From Abyssibius alkaniclasticus (GTDB taxonomy: Bacteria > Pseudomonadota > Alphaproteobacteria > Rhodobacterales > Rhodobacteraceae): a stretch of DNA of 64,000 bases. Position numbers and translations under genes: made by a program. Shown here piece by piece: positions 27,971 to 36,207 of the stretch (its first letter is position 1; every line of letters starts with the position of its first letter). The DNA is taken from positions 2,326,501-2,390,500 of the forward strand of contig NZ_CP095732.1 in the NCBI RefSeq assembly GCF_020447305.1, given 5' to 3'. Below the pieces are notes generated by a model, which was given only the letters and a program-made list of their open reading frames with translations, was not told the DNA's origin and made no database searches.

Positions 27971-28921
27971 TTAATTCTGCCAGGGCAGCTTGTCGAGGTC
28001 GACATTGCCGCCGGTGATGATAACGCCCAGCCGCTGCCCGGCAAAACGCTCTTTGTTCCTGAGGATCGCGGCAAGCGGCACGGCGCTTGACGGCTCCATG
28101 ACGATTTTCATGCGCTTCCAGATCAGCTTCATCGCGTCGATGATCTCGTCTTCCGACACCGTGAGAATATCGGCCACATGGTTGGAAACAAAATGCCATG
28201 TCAGCTCTTTCAACGGCACTTTCAGCCCGTCGGCCACGGTGTTGGGCGCATCATCGGCAATGATATGCCCGGCCTTGAAGCTGCGAAAGGCGTCATCGGC
28301 CTGTTCGGGTTCGGCGGCATAAACCTGCACCTTGGGCGCAAGATGCGACAGAGTCAGACAGGTGCCCGAAATCATGCCGCCGCCGCCAATGGGGGCAAGA
28401 ACCCCGTTCAGGTTTTCAACCTGCTCCAGCAGCTCGCGCGAACATGTGGCTTGGCCTGCGATGACCCGCGCATCGTTATAGGGATGCACGAATTCGGCGC
28501 CGGTTTCGGCCACGACCTCGGCAAACACCGCCTCGCGCGATGAGGTCGAGGGCTCACATTCCACCACCCTGCCGCCATAGCCGCGCACGGCATCCTTTTT
28601 GGCCTGCGGCGCGGTATGGGGCATGACAACGGTGCAGGGAATGCCCCGCCGCCCGGCCGCATAAGACAGGCATGTGCCGTGGTTGCCGCTGGAATGTGTG
28701 GCCACGCCACGCGCGGCGGCTTCATCGCTTAGCCCGAACACGGCGTTCGATGCCCCGCGCGCCTTGAACGCCCCGGCTTTTTGCAGGTTCTCGCATTTGA
28801 AAAACAGCTCGGCCCCGGCAAGCTGGTTGATGAATTGTGAGGTCAGCACCGGGGTGCGGTGGATATGCGGCGCAATGCGTTCATGCGCCACCAGCATGTC
28901 ATTGAGTGTGGGAATATACAT
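27971..28921 (-). CDS. bhcB: Beta-hydroxyaspartate dehydratase BhcB
   Basis: Dehydrates beta-hydroxyaspartate to iminosuccinate. The 316-residue protein is a fold-type II PLP enzyme of the serine racemase/threonine dehydratase family: FKCENLQKAGAFKARGA with PLP-binding Lys53, SSGNHGTCLSYAA, and the phosphate loop APIGGGGMISG. No ACT regulatory domain follows, unlike biosynthetic IlvA. It is 9 bases after bhcA. Assignment from family plus exact cluster context. Confidence 0.93.
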   Translation of the reverse strand: MYIPTLNDMLVAHERIAPHIHRTPVLTSQFINQLAGAELFFKCENLQKAGAFKARGASNAVFGLSDEAAARGVATHSSGNHGTCLSYAAGRRGIPCTVVMPHTAPQAKKDAVRGYGGRVVECEPSTSSREAVFAEVVAETGAEFVHPYNDARVIAGQATCSRELLEQVENLNGVLAPIGGGGMISGTCLTLSHLAPKVQVYAAEPEQADDAFRSFKAGHIIADDAPNTVADGLKVPLKELTWHFVSNHVADILTVSEDEIIDAMKLIWKRMKIVMEPSSAVPLAAILRNKERFAGQRLGVIITGGNVDLDKLPWQN

Positions 28922-28930
28922 CGCGCGCCC

Positions 28931-30100
28931 CTATGCCTTGCCGTGGCGGTAATAGGCCTGTGCCGCGGCAACCCCGGACCCGAGCGTAATGTTCAGCCCC
29001 AGATCGACCATGACCATTTCGGCGGTGGCAAGGCCCGAAAGCATCATCGCATCGGTCAGGCTGCCAAGATGGCCGATACGAAACACCTTGCCCGCAACCT
29101 CGCCCAAGCCAACGCCAAAGGCCATGCCATAATCGCGCGCCGCCTTGGTCACGATCTCGGTGGCGTTGAAGCCTTCGGGCGTGCGAATGGCCGAAACCGT
29201 ATCGGAATACAGGTCTGGCCGTGCCGCACACAATGTCAGCCCCCAGGCCTGCACGGCATGGCGCACGCCGGTGGCAATGCGGGTGTGACGGGCGAAAACC
29301 GCCTCCAACCCTTCGGCCTCGATTATTTCGAGCGATTTTTTCAAGCCGTTCATCAGCCCCACGGGCGGCGTATAGGGATAGGCGTTGTTGGCGTAACCCT
29401 TGGCCATATCGGCAATATCAAAGAAGGTGCGGGGCAGGGTGGCGGTTTTAGTCGCTGCCAGCGCACGCGGGCTGAACCCGACAATCGCCAGACCTGCGGG
29501 CAGCATAAAGCCTTTTTGCGAGCCGGTCACAGCCACATCAACGCCCCAGTCATCCATGCGAAAATCCATCGAGCCGATGGAGCTGACGCCATCGACAAAC
29601 AGCATGGCCGGGTGCTTGGCGGCATCGATCGCGCGGCGCACGGCGGCAATGTCCGACCTTACGCCGGTTGCGGTTTCGTTATGCGTGGCCAGCACGGCCT
29701 TGATGCTATGGCTGGTATCGGCGCGCAAAATCTCCTCGTAACGCTCAGCCGGAATGCCTTCGCCCCAAGGGGTTTCGACGATCTGCACCTTCAGCCCGTG
29801 GCGCTGGCACATGTCTATCCAGCGATGGCTGAACATGCCGTTGCGCGCGGCCAGCACACCGTCTCCTGCGCTGAGCGTGTTGCTCAGCGCCACCTCCCAG
29901 CCCCCCGTGCCGGTCGAGGGGAAGATGAACACCTCGGCATCGGTTGCCTTCAGCACGCGTTTCACGCCTTCAAGGCAGGGGTGCAGAATGCCGCCAAACA
30001 CCGGCGAGCGGTGGTCGATTGTTGGCATGTAGCAGGCCTGCCGGATGACTTCGGGCATATTGGTCGGACCGGGGATGAAGACCGGATTCTGAAAACTCAT
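28931..30100 (-). CDS. bhcA: L-aspartate-glyoxylate aminotransferase BhcA
   Basis: First enzyme of the cycle: transfers the amino group of aspartate to glyoxylate, giving oxaloacetate and glycine. The 389-residue class V aminotransferase resembles serine-glyoxylate aminotransferases (FIPGPTNMPEVIRQA, STGTGGWEVALSN, DGVSSIGSMDF). The PLP Lys is K196 in VTGSQKGFMLPAG. It is the first gene of bhcABCD and is divergent from bhcR. GGAGG lies 6 bases before its ATG and belongs to a 13-base tandem repeat in the leader. Confidence 0.94.
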   Translation of the reverse strand: MSFQNPVFIPGPTNMPEVIRQACYMPTIDHRSPVFGGILHPCLEGVKRVLKATDAEVFIFPSTGTGGWEVALSNTLSAGDGVLAARNGMFSHRWIDMCQRHGLKVQIVETPWGEGIPAERYEEILRADTSHSIKAVLATHNETATGVRSDIAAVRRAIDAAKHPAMLFVDGVSSIGSMDFRMDDWGVDVAVTGSQKGFMLPAGLAIVGFSPRALAATKTATLPRTFFDIADMAKGYANNAYPYTPPVGLMNGLKKSLEIIEAEGLEAVFARHTRIATGVRHAVQAWGLTLCAARPDLYSDTVSAIRTPEGFNATEIVTKAARDYGMAFGVGLGEVAGKVFRIGHLGSLTDAMMLSGLATAEMVMVDLGLNITLGSGVAAAQAYYRHGKA

Positions 30101-30106
30101 GGCAAC

Positions 30107-30132
30107 CTCCGTTAATGGGCTCCGTTAATGGG
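30107..30132. repeat. Tandem 13-base repeat in the bhcA leader
   Basis: CTCCGTTAATGGG occurs twice back to back. On the minus strand this reads CCCATTAACGGAG twice; the copy nearer the gene supplies the bhcA ribosome-binding site (GGAGG before the ATG at 30100). The second copy therefore duplicates a Shine-Dalgarno-like element 13 bases upstream. Confidence 0.8.
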
Positions 30133-30258
30133 TTGCGCTAGTGGTAGGTGGGATGAGAATTTTTCACAATTATTTTGATTTGCGGGTATAATGGTGGCAA
30201 GAATTCATTATATTAAACAATACCAATGCATTACAATTTTTCATAGGCTTTGGCGCGT

Positions 30259-30277
30259 TTTCAACGAAACATTGAAA
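30259..30277. promoter_or_regulatory. Inverted repeat upstream of bhcR
   Basis: TTTCAA-7 nt-TTGAAA is a perfect 6-bp dyad ending 28 bases before the bhcR start, in the AT-rich 205-base spacer shared with bhcA. It is a candidate IclR-type operator for BhcR. The spacer also holds the direct repeat AATTTTTCA at 30158-30166 and 30235-30243, 77 bases apart. Function inferred. Confidence 0.45.
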
Positions 30278-30305
30278 CTCCACAAAGAAACGCAAGGGAA
30301 TCAGA

Positions 30306-31157
30306 ATGACTCAGCAAATGCGCGCGCGCGGGCGGCCCAAATCCTTCCGCAAGCCCGAAGATATTCCGCGCATTCAGGCGGTTGACCGCGCCATTGATGT
30401 GCTTGAAACCCTTGCCAGGGGCGGTGCGACAAGCCTGTCTGCGCTGGCGGTTGAAATGGACCAGTCCCCCGCCACGCTTTACCGGATACTCACAACCTTC
30501 AGGCTGCGCGGGCTTGTCGAAAACAACGATGCCACGCAGGAATGGATGATCGGCGCCAGTGCATTTCGGATTGGCGCGGTCTATCTTCGGCGCAGCACTG
30601 TTGCCAGCCGCGCCATGCCCGCCATGCGTGACCTTATGGCGGCCACGGGTGAAACCGCGAATCTGGGGGTCGAGGCGGAGGGGCAGGTGATGTTCATCGC
30701 GCAGGTGGAAACGCATGAAAGCATTCGCGCCTTCTTTCCGCCCGGCACGCAGGGGCCGATGCACGCGTCGGGCATTGGCAAGGCGCTGCTGGCCAGCTAT
30801 GCCGAAGCTCGGCTGCAAAAGCTGCTGGAAAACGCGGTGCTGACACATTATACGCCGCAAACGCTGACCAGCCCCACGGCGCTGCGCGCCGATCTGGCGG
30901 CAACGCGGGCGCGCGGCTATGCGATTGACGATAATGAGAAAACCCCTGGAATGCGCTGCATCGCCGCCCCGATTTTCAACCATCTGGGCGAGGCGGTGGC
31001 CGGCATTTCCGTCTCTGGCCCCAGCAACAGGCTGACCGCCGACAAGGTTGCACAGGTCGGCGCATTGGTTACATCTGCGGCCAACAGCATTTCGCGCGCT
31101 TTGGGGGCGGATATGGGAATGGTCTGGCTGGGGAACCTGGATTCGAACCAGGACTAA
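30306..31157 (+). CDS. bhcR: IclR-family regulator BhcR
   Basis: Regulator of the bhc operon, reported in Paracoccus to respond to glyoxylate. The 283-residue protein has an IclR winged helix (IQAVDRAIDVLETLARGGATSLSALAVEMDQ..., about 20-75) and a GAF-like effector domain (PAMRDLMAATGETANLGV, GPMHASGIGKALLA, AAPIFNHLGEAVAGISVSGP). Divergent from bhcA. The last residues (WLGNLDSNQD) are encoded by the complement of the tRNA-Gln 3' half; no earlier stop exists, so the overlap of 33 bases seems real. Confidence 0.92.
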   Translation: MTQQMRARGRPKSFRKPEDIPRIQAVDRAIDVLETLARGGATSLSALAVEMDQSPATLYRILTTFRLRGLVENNDATQEWMIGASAFRIGAVYLRRSTVASRAMPAMRDLMAATGETANLGVEAEGQVMFIAQVETHESIRAFFPPGTQGPMHASGIGKALLASYAEARLQKLLENAVLTHYTPQTLTSPTALRADLAATRARGYAIDDNEKTPGMRCIAAPIFNHLGEAVAGISVSGPSNRLTADKVAQVGALVTSAANSISRALGADMGMVWLGNLDSNQD

Positions 31158-31198
31158 CGGAGTCAGAGTCCGTGGGTCTACCGTTAACCTATTCCCCA
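31125..31198 (-). tRNA. tRNA-Gln (anticodon CTG)
   Basis: The complement folds as a tRNA: acceptor TGGGGAA pairs with TTCCCCA, the anticodon arm ACGGA-CTCTGAC-TCCGT gives anticodon CTG, and the T arm is CCTGG-TTCGAAT-CCAGG. The discriminator is G and CCA is encoded (complement of 31125-31127). It reads CAG codons. Its 3' half overlaps the end of bhcR on the other strand. Confidence 0.96.
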
Positions 31199-31219
31199 GT
31201 AGAGTGCGCCTGATTTATC

Positions 31220-31253
31220 GCCGCCCGCCCGCATGGTCAAGGGGGCGGGCGGC
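31220..31253 (-). terminator. Hairpin after the mttB-family gene
   Basis: GCCGCCCGCCC and GGGCGGGCGGC form a perfect 11-bp stem with a 12-base loop, 10 bases downstream of the MttB-family stop and 21 bases before the tRNA-Gln. No T-run follows in either direction (GATAAATC on the minus strand), so it may be a terminator of the long minus-strand operon or a 3' stabilising structure. Confidence 0.55.
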
Positions 31254-31263
31254 AAAAACATTT

Positions 31264-32811
31264 CTAGTGCTTTTTAAGGCGGATCGGAAAGCGCGCACGC
31301 AGGTCAGCGTCATGCGCGGAATCAAACATGGCCGGCACCGGGCTTGCCAATATCTCATGCTTGCGGGCAATCGCCTTGGCCACAAGGTCGGGCTTGCCAA
31401 TTTCGGCCCATTCCTTGGGCGAGGTGCGATCACCGAGCGCCGGATAGATATATTCGGTCTGCATCAGGCTGAGGGTTTGGTCAGAGCCAAGGTAATGCCC
31501 CGGCCCGCCAATGCAAACCTGCCGCATCACCTCCAGGCTCAGCGTATCCTCTGTCACCTCGATTCCGCGCACGCAGCGTTGCGCCTGGCCAAGCATATCA
31601 TCGCCCAGAATGAGCGATTCAAGGCTGAACCCCAACAGGCTGGCGTGCATCCCAACCGCCTCATACACCATGTTCAGCCCGGACAGGCCCGCCAGAACGT
31701 TGGAGTTCATCTGCTCCCATCCGGCCTGCATATCGGGCAGTTTCGCATCGGCAATGCCTGCCGCCGCGCCCCCCGGTAGCCCGTAAAAGGCGTGCATCTG
31801 CGCACAACCCGCGGTCAGCAAGGCCTGCTCGCCAGAGCCGCCCGACATCGCCCCGGTGCGCAGATCCGACACAAAGGGCCAGGTGCCGAAAATGGCCGGA
31901 TAGCCGGGAGAAATGGAGTTTACATAAACCACACCGGCCAGGCATTCGGCCACGGCCTGCACGATCGCGCCGGCAATCGGGGCAGGGGCGGTGGCACCGG
32001 CTTGCCCTGCCGAAAGCAACAGCACCGGCATTCCGTTGCGAATGCAGGTTTCCATCGTCTCGCAGCTTTCGGTGGCGAATTTCATCGGCGGCACAACAAA
32101 ACAGTTGGAATTGGAGATGAATGGCCGCGCGCGCCACTTGTCTTCGCCCCCTGCAAGCGCGTGAATGAACTCGAACATCGGCTGCACGAAGCCGGGTTCG
32201 GAAAACGAGGTGCCAACATGTTTTGTGGTGCCCGCGCAGCAGGCATAGATGGTGTTGAGGTCCATCTCGAAATTGTCGGGAATGTCGCGCGCCACCATGC
32301 AGCGTTGGAAAAAGTGAACGTTATCAAGCCTGTCGACGATGCGCGCGGCATCAAACAGGTCTTGCACGGTGCTATCGCGATAGGTGCGGCTTTCAAAGTC
32401 GACCAAATGCACGGCGGCCCCGGCAGTGCCGTAATACACGCGCTGGCCCTCAAGCTTCATGTCGTGCCTGGGGTCGCGCCCATGCAGGGTTATGCCGCGC
32501 GCGGCCTTGGCAAGCATGTCTTCCACCAAAGCCCGGGGAAAGCGCAGCCGGCCATCATCGCCCAGAATGGCCCCCGCCGCGACCATGTAATCTATGCCCG
32601 ATTGCGGCGCCTGGCTCAGGCCGATCTGTTCGAGCGCATCCAATGCAGCGTGGTGGATGCGCTGCACTTCGGCTTCGGTCAGCGGTTTGTAGCGCCCGCC
32701 GGTCATGCCGGGGCGCACGGGGCGGATATTTTCGGCGAGTGGGGCAGAGCGAAGCGCCTGGCGCGCAGCGCGGCCACCGGAACGACGAGATGTTTGAACG
32801 TCTTGGGTCAT
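31264..32811 (-). CDS. Trimethylamine methyltransferase (MttB) family protein, non-pyrrolysine type
   Basis: A 515-residue protein of the MttB/MtgB superfamily, with typical stretches such as GTAGAAVHLVDF, AGTTKHVGTSF, SAGQAGATAPAPIAGAIVQ and GGPGHYLGSDQTL. It is uninterrupted, with no in-frame TAG, so it belongs to the group lacking pyrrolysine whose known members demethylate quaternary amines such as glycine betaine onto a corrinoid protein. No corrinoid-binding protein or reactivase is present in the window. Last gene of the 41.8-31.3 kb operon. Substrate inferred to be a betaine-like compound. Confidence 0.88.
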   Translation of the reverse strand: MTQDVQTSRRSGGRAARQALRSAPLAENIRPVRPGMTGGRYKPLTEAEVQRIHHAALDALEQIGLSQAPQSGIDYMVAAGAILGDDGRLRFPRALVEDMLAKAARGITLHGRDPRHDMKLEGQRVYYGTAGAAVHLVDFESRTYRDSTVQDLFDAARIVDRLDNVHFFQRCMVARDIPDNFEMDLNTIYACCAGTTKHVGTSFSEPGFVQPMFEFIHALAGGEDKWRARPFISNSNCFVVPPMKFATESCETMETCIRNGMPVLLLSAGQAGATAPAPIAGAIVQAVAECLAGVVYVNSISPGYPAIFGTWPFVSDLRTGAMSGGSGEQALLTAGCAQMHAFYGLPGGAAAGIADAKLPDMQAGWEQMNSNVLAGLSGLNMVYEAVGMHASLLGFSLESLILGDDMLGQAQRCVRGIEVTEDTLSLEVMRQVCIGGPGHYLGSDQTLSLMQTEYIYPALGDRTSPKEWAEIGKPDLVAKAIARKHEILASPVPAMFDSAHDADLRARFPIRLKKH

Positions 32812-32932
32812 GTGAAAATCCTGATTGAAACCAACGCAGTAGGCAAAATCAGGCGGTCAGGGCGAGCCGCGCCCCGCAAGCCCGCGCCGTGCCCCGATGG
32901 TGCGTTCGCACAGCACGGTCATCCAATCAAGG

Positions 32933-33760
32933 TCAACCATTTTTGGCACCTTTTTGCAGCAGAGCCTCGACCGTGGCGCCCCCCACCGAGGGGTGCAGCC
33001 TTGAAAAATCACCCGCCGCCAGCATGGGTGTGGCGGCTTCAATCAGCGCATGGTGGGTGACGCGCGCCAATGCAGCCCCAATCGAAATGCGCGCAATACC
33101 GATGGCGGCAAAATCTTCGCGGCTATGGGCGGCAAACGGGCCGGCGGCAAGCGCGTTCAGCGGCAGTTTGACGGCGGCACACAGCCGGGCCAGTGCTGCC
33201 ATATCGGGCGGCAGGGGCGCATAAAGACAGTCGGCCCCGGCATCCTGAAAGGCCAAAAGACGGCGCAGCGCCTCGTCGGTATCGTAATGGCCGTTCAAAA
33301 TGCCATCGGCGCGGGCAACAAGGACAAAGTCGCGCGGCAATGCGCGGGCGGCAGATGCGGCGGCGCGGATGCGTTCGACCGCGTGGTCGAAATCATAGGC
33401 GCGGTCATCGGGCAGGGCGGCATCTTCAATGGAAATGCCCGCAAGCCCAACCTCGGCGGCCAGGCGCACGGTTTCGGCGCAGTCATCCGGGCTATGGCCA
33501 AAGCCATTCTCGAAATCACCCGACACGGGCAGGTTGGTGGCGGCGACCAGATCCTGCGCATGGGCAAGGGCAATATCGCGGCTGACATAGCCGCCATCGG
33601 GCAAGCCAAGCGTGAAGGCATGGGCGGCCGACGAGGTTGCAATCGCCTCGGCCCCCAATGCGGCCAGCACCCGCGCGCTGCCAATATCCCAGGCATTGGC
33701 CAGCACAAACGGGTTGCCTTTGCGGTGTAATGCTCTGAAATCACTACCAATATCGCGCAT
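32933..33760 (-). CDS. Isocitrate lyase/PEP mutase superfamily protein
   Basis: A 275-residue TIM-barrel protein with PFVLANAWDIGSARVLAALG, ATSSAAHAFTLG, VSGDFENGFG (the DxExG metal-binding strand) and ISIEDAALPDD. Members act as methylisocitrate lyases, oxaloacetate or carboxyphosphonoenolpyruvate-type enzymes, but this subgroup lacks the KKCGH loop of true isocitrate lyase, so reaction is unknown. It starts 2 bases after the upstream FAD-GcvT gene, so it is in the same operon. The 121-base gap to the MttB-family gene contains only a 27-codon open frame with no further support. Confidence 0.82.
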   Translation of the reverse strand: MRDIGSDFRALHRKGNPFVLANAWDIGSARVLAALGAEAIATSSAAHAFTLGLPDGGYVSRDIALAHAQDLVAATNLPVSGDFENGFGHSPDDCAETVRLAAEVGLAGISIEDAALPDDRAYDFDHAVERIRAAASAARALPRDFVLVARADGILNGHYDTDEALRRLLAFQDAGADCLYAPLPPDMAALARLCAAVKLPLNALAAGPFAAHSREDFAAIGIARISIGAALARVTHHALIEAATPMLAAGDFSRLHPSVGGATVEALLQKGAKNG

Positions 33761-33762
33761 AG

Positions 33763-36207
33763 CTACACCTTGGTTCTTTCGCTGTTCGGATCATATATCG
33801 GTTTGAGGCTGGCTGTCGCGCTAATCCTGCGGCCTGCAACCTCTATTTCATAGCGGCTGGCCAGAACCTCGGCGGCAGACTGCCCCTTGCAGGGCACATA
33901 GCCCATGCCGATGGCCGCACCAAGCGTATGGCCATAATTGCCGGAGGAGGTATAGCCGACGAATTCACCGTCGCGCAAAATCGGCTCGTGATGGTAAAGC
34001 AGCGGTTCGGGGTCGTTCAGCTTGAATTGCAACAGGCGCTTGGACAGGCCTGCTTCGCGTTTGCGCAGCACCGCATCGCGGCCAATGAAATCTGGCTTGT
34101 CGGTCTTCACCGCAAAGCCAAGCCCGGCTTCAAGAACGTGGTCTTCACAGCTGATATCATGGCCAAAATGGCGATAGGCTTTTTCAATGCGGCAGCTATC
34201 CATCATATGCATTCCGCAAAGTTTTGCGCCCAGATCCTGCCCGGCTTCCCAAAGGGTTTCAAAGGCATGGGCCGCCATATCGGCCGATATATACAGCTCC
34301 CAGCCCAACTCGCCCACATAGGAAACACGGTGCGCACGGGCCAGCCCCATGCCCAGCTCGATGTCTTGCGCGGTGCCAAACGGGTTGGACTCATTAGAAA
34401 AATCATTGGGCGAAACCTTGGCCATCAAGGCACGCGCATTCGGCCCCATTACGGCAAGCACGGCTTCACCCGCCGTCACATCGGTTATGACCAAGTTGAA
34501 ATTGCCGCTATGGCGGCGCATCCAGGCCATATCGGCCGGGCGGGTTACGGCGGGGGTTACCACCAGATAGGCGGTTTCGGAAAGGCGGGTCACGGTCACA
34601 TCCGCCTCGATCCCGCCGCGGTGGTTCAGAAATTGTGTGTAGACGATTTTCCCTGCCGGAACAGACATTTGCGCGCCGGAGATAAAGTTGATGAAGGCTT
34701 CGGCATCCGGCCCTTCGACGCGGATCTTGCCGAAGCTCGACATATCGTAAAGCCCGATATTCGTGCGCACTGCGCGGTGTTCGGCGGCGGCATTCTCAAA
34801 CCAGTTCTGGCGGCCCCATGAATAGCGGTATGCGCGTTCCTGCCCCGCATTCGCATACCAATTTGCGCGCTCCCAGCCGCCAATTTCGCCAAAAACCGCG
34901 CCCTGTTCGGCCAGTTGTGCATGAAACGGGGTGCGTCGGATACCGCGCGCCGTGGCCTTCTGGCGATAGGGGAAATGGTCGGCATAGAGCAGGCCAAGCG
35001 ATTCCGTCACGCGCGCGGTCAGATAGCGTTGATTTGACTGGAAATTCTGCGCGCGCAATATATCGACATCGCCCAGATCGAACGGGCGCTCGCCATCTTC
35101 CATCCATTGTGCCAGCACATGCCCGGCACCCCCGGCCGACTGGATGCCGATGGAATTGAAACCTGCCGCCACGAAAAACCCTGCCAGATCAGGCGCTTCG
35201 CCCAGGTAATAGGCGTTGTCGGGCGTGAAGCTTTCAGGCCCGTTGAAGAAGGTATGAATGCCCGCTTCGGCCAGCAAGGGCACGCGGTTGCAGGCAGCCT
35301 CCAGAATGGGTTCGAAATGGTCGAAATCTTCGGGCAGTTGGTCAAACTCGAAATTATCGGGAATGCCGTTCACCGCCCAGGGTTTGGCGACCGGCTCGAA
35401 TGCGCCCAGCATCAGCTTGCCGGCATCAACCTTGTAATAGGCGCATTCGTCCGGCACGCGCAGCACCGGCAAATCATTAAGCCCTTCAATGGCTTGTGAG
35501 ACGATGTAGAAGTGTTCGCACGCTTGAAGCGGAATGTTGACGCCCGCCATGCGCCCAAAGTCGCGTCCCCACATGCCCGCACAATTCACCACGAAATCCG
35601 CCTCGATCGTGCCGGACCCTGTGGCATTTTCCCATGAGACACCGGACACGCGATTGCCGCGCTTATGCACGCCCGTCACCTTGGTATGCTCGAAAATCTG
35701 CGCACCGTTCATGCGCGCGCCTTTAGCCAGCGACAGCGCCACGTTCGATGGGTCGCACTGGCCATCTTTCGGGATGAATACCGCGCCCTTCACCCCGTCG
35801 ATATTCAGATGCGGATAGCGGTTCAGCGCCTCTTGCGGCGAAATTTCCTCAACATCCACGCCAAAGGCCCGCGCCATCGAGGCGGAGCGGAGCAGCTCTT
35901 CATGGCGTTCATCGCTTAGCGCCAACGAGATGGAACCGACGCGCTTGATGCCTGTGGCCAGCCCGGTTTCCGCCTCCAGCCCGAAATACAGCTCTTGGGT
36001 ATATTTCGCGAGCTTGGTCATATTTGCCGAACTGCGCAACTGCCCGATAAGCCCTGCCGCGTGCCAGGTGGTGCCGCTGGTCAGTTGCTTGCGTTCCAGC
36101 AGCACAATGTCTTTCCAGCCGAGCTTGGCCAGATGATAGGCGACCGAGCAGCCCGCCACCCCGCCGCCAACAATTACCGCACGCGCCTTGGTTGGAATTT
36201 CAGCCAT
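33763..36207 (-). CDS. FAD-dependent dehydrogenase with GcvT domain (dimethylglycine/sarcosine dehydrogenase type), copy 2
   Basis: An 814-residue fusion. Residues 1-400 are a DAO-type FAD domain: ARAVIVGGGVAGCSVAYHLA, then TTWHAAGL, in which the His corresponds to the covalent FAD ligand of mammalian dimethylglycine dehydrogenase. The remaining half is a folate-binding GcvT/aminomethyltransferase domain (GAQMSVPAGKIVYTQFLN, HRVSYVGELGWELYI, CGMHMMDSCRIEKAYRHFG). Such enzymes demethylate N-methylglycines and pass the one-carbon unit to tetrahydrofolate. ATG 36207 overlaps the aminotransferase stop; an apparent start at 36282 is rejected. Confidence 0.9.
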   Translation of the reverse strand: MAEIPTKARAVIVGGGVAGCSVAYHLAKLGWKDIVLLERKQLTSGTTWHAAGLIGQLRSSANMTKLAKYTQELYFGLEAETGLATGIKRVGSISLALSDERHEELLRSASMARAFGVDVEEISPQEALNRYPHLNIDGVKGAVFIPKDGQCDPSNVALSLAKGARMNGAQIFEHTKVTGVHKRGNRVSGVSWENATGSGTIEADFVVNCAGMWGRDFGRMAGVNIPLQACEHFYIVSQAIEGLNDLPVLRVPDECAYYKVDAGKLMLGAFEPVAKPWAVNGIPDNFEFDQLPEDFDHFEPILEAACNRVPLLAEAGIHTFFNGPESFTPDNAYYLGEAPDLAGFFVAAGFNSIGIQSAGGAGHVLAQWMEDGERPFDLGDVDILRAQNFQSNQRYLTARVTESLGLLYADHFPYRQKATARGIRRTPFHAQLAEQGAVFGEIGGWERANWYANAGQERAYRYSWGRQNWFENAAAEHRAVRTNIGLYDMSSFGKIRVEGPDAEAFINFISGAQMSVPAGKIVYTQFLNHRGGIEADVTVTRLSETAYLVVTPAVTRPADMAWMRRHSGNFNLVITDVTAGEAVLAVMGPNARALMAKVSPNDFSNESNPFGTAQDIELGMGLARAHRVSYVGELGWELYISADMAAHAFETLWEAGQDLGAKLCGMHMMDSCRIEKAYRHFGHDISCEDHVLEAGLGFAVKTDKPDFIGRDAVLRKREAGLSKRLLQFKLNDPEPLLYHHEPILRDGEFVGYTSSGNYGHTLGAAIGMGYVPCKGQSAAEVLASRYEIEVAGRRISATASLKPIYDPNSERTKV

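Noticed and set aside
28859-30115. A 418-codon plus-strand open frame opposite bhcA
   Set aside because: It is the antisense of a well-supported PLP enzyme with complete motifs; its translation is His/Gly/Ala-rich without any recognisable domain. Long antisense frames are expected at this GC content.
31264-32811. Possible pyrrolysine-containing MttB
   Set aside because: The frame has no internal TAG, and no pyl genes are in the window.
32857-32943. A 27-codon frame (starting MVDLDWMTVLCER) between the PEP-mutase-like and MttB-family genes
   Set aside because: Too short, with no clear ribosome-binding site or conserved feature; cannot be separated from chance.
31792-33060. A 422-codon plus-strand frame opposite the MttB-family gene
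   Set aside because: Low-complexity translation without domain signatures, antisense to a conserved protein.
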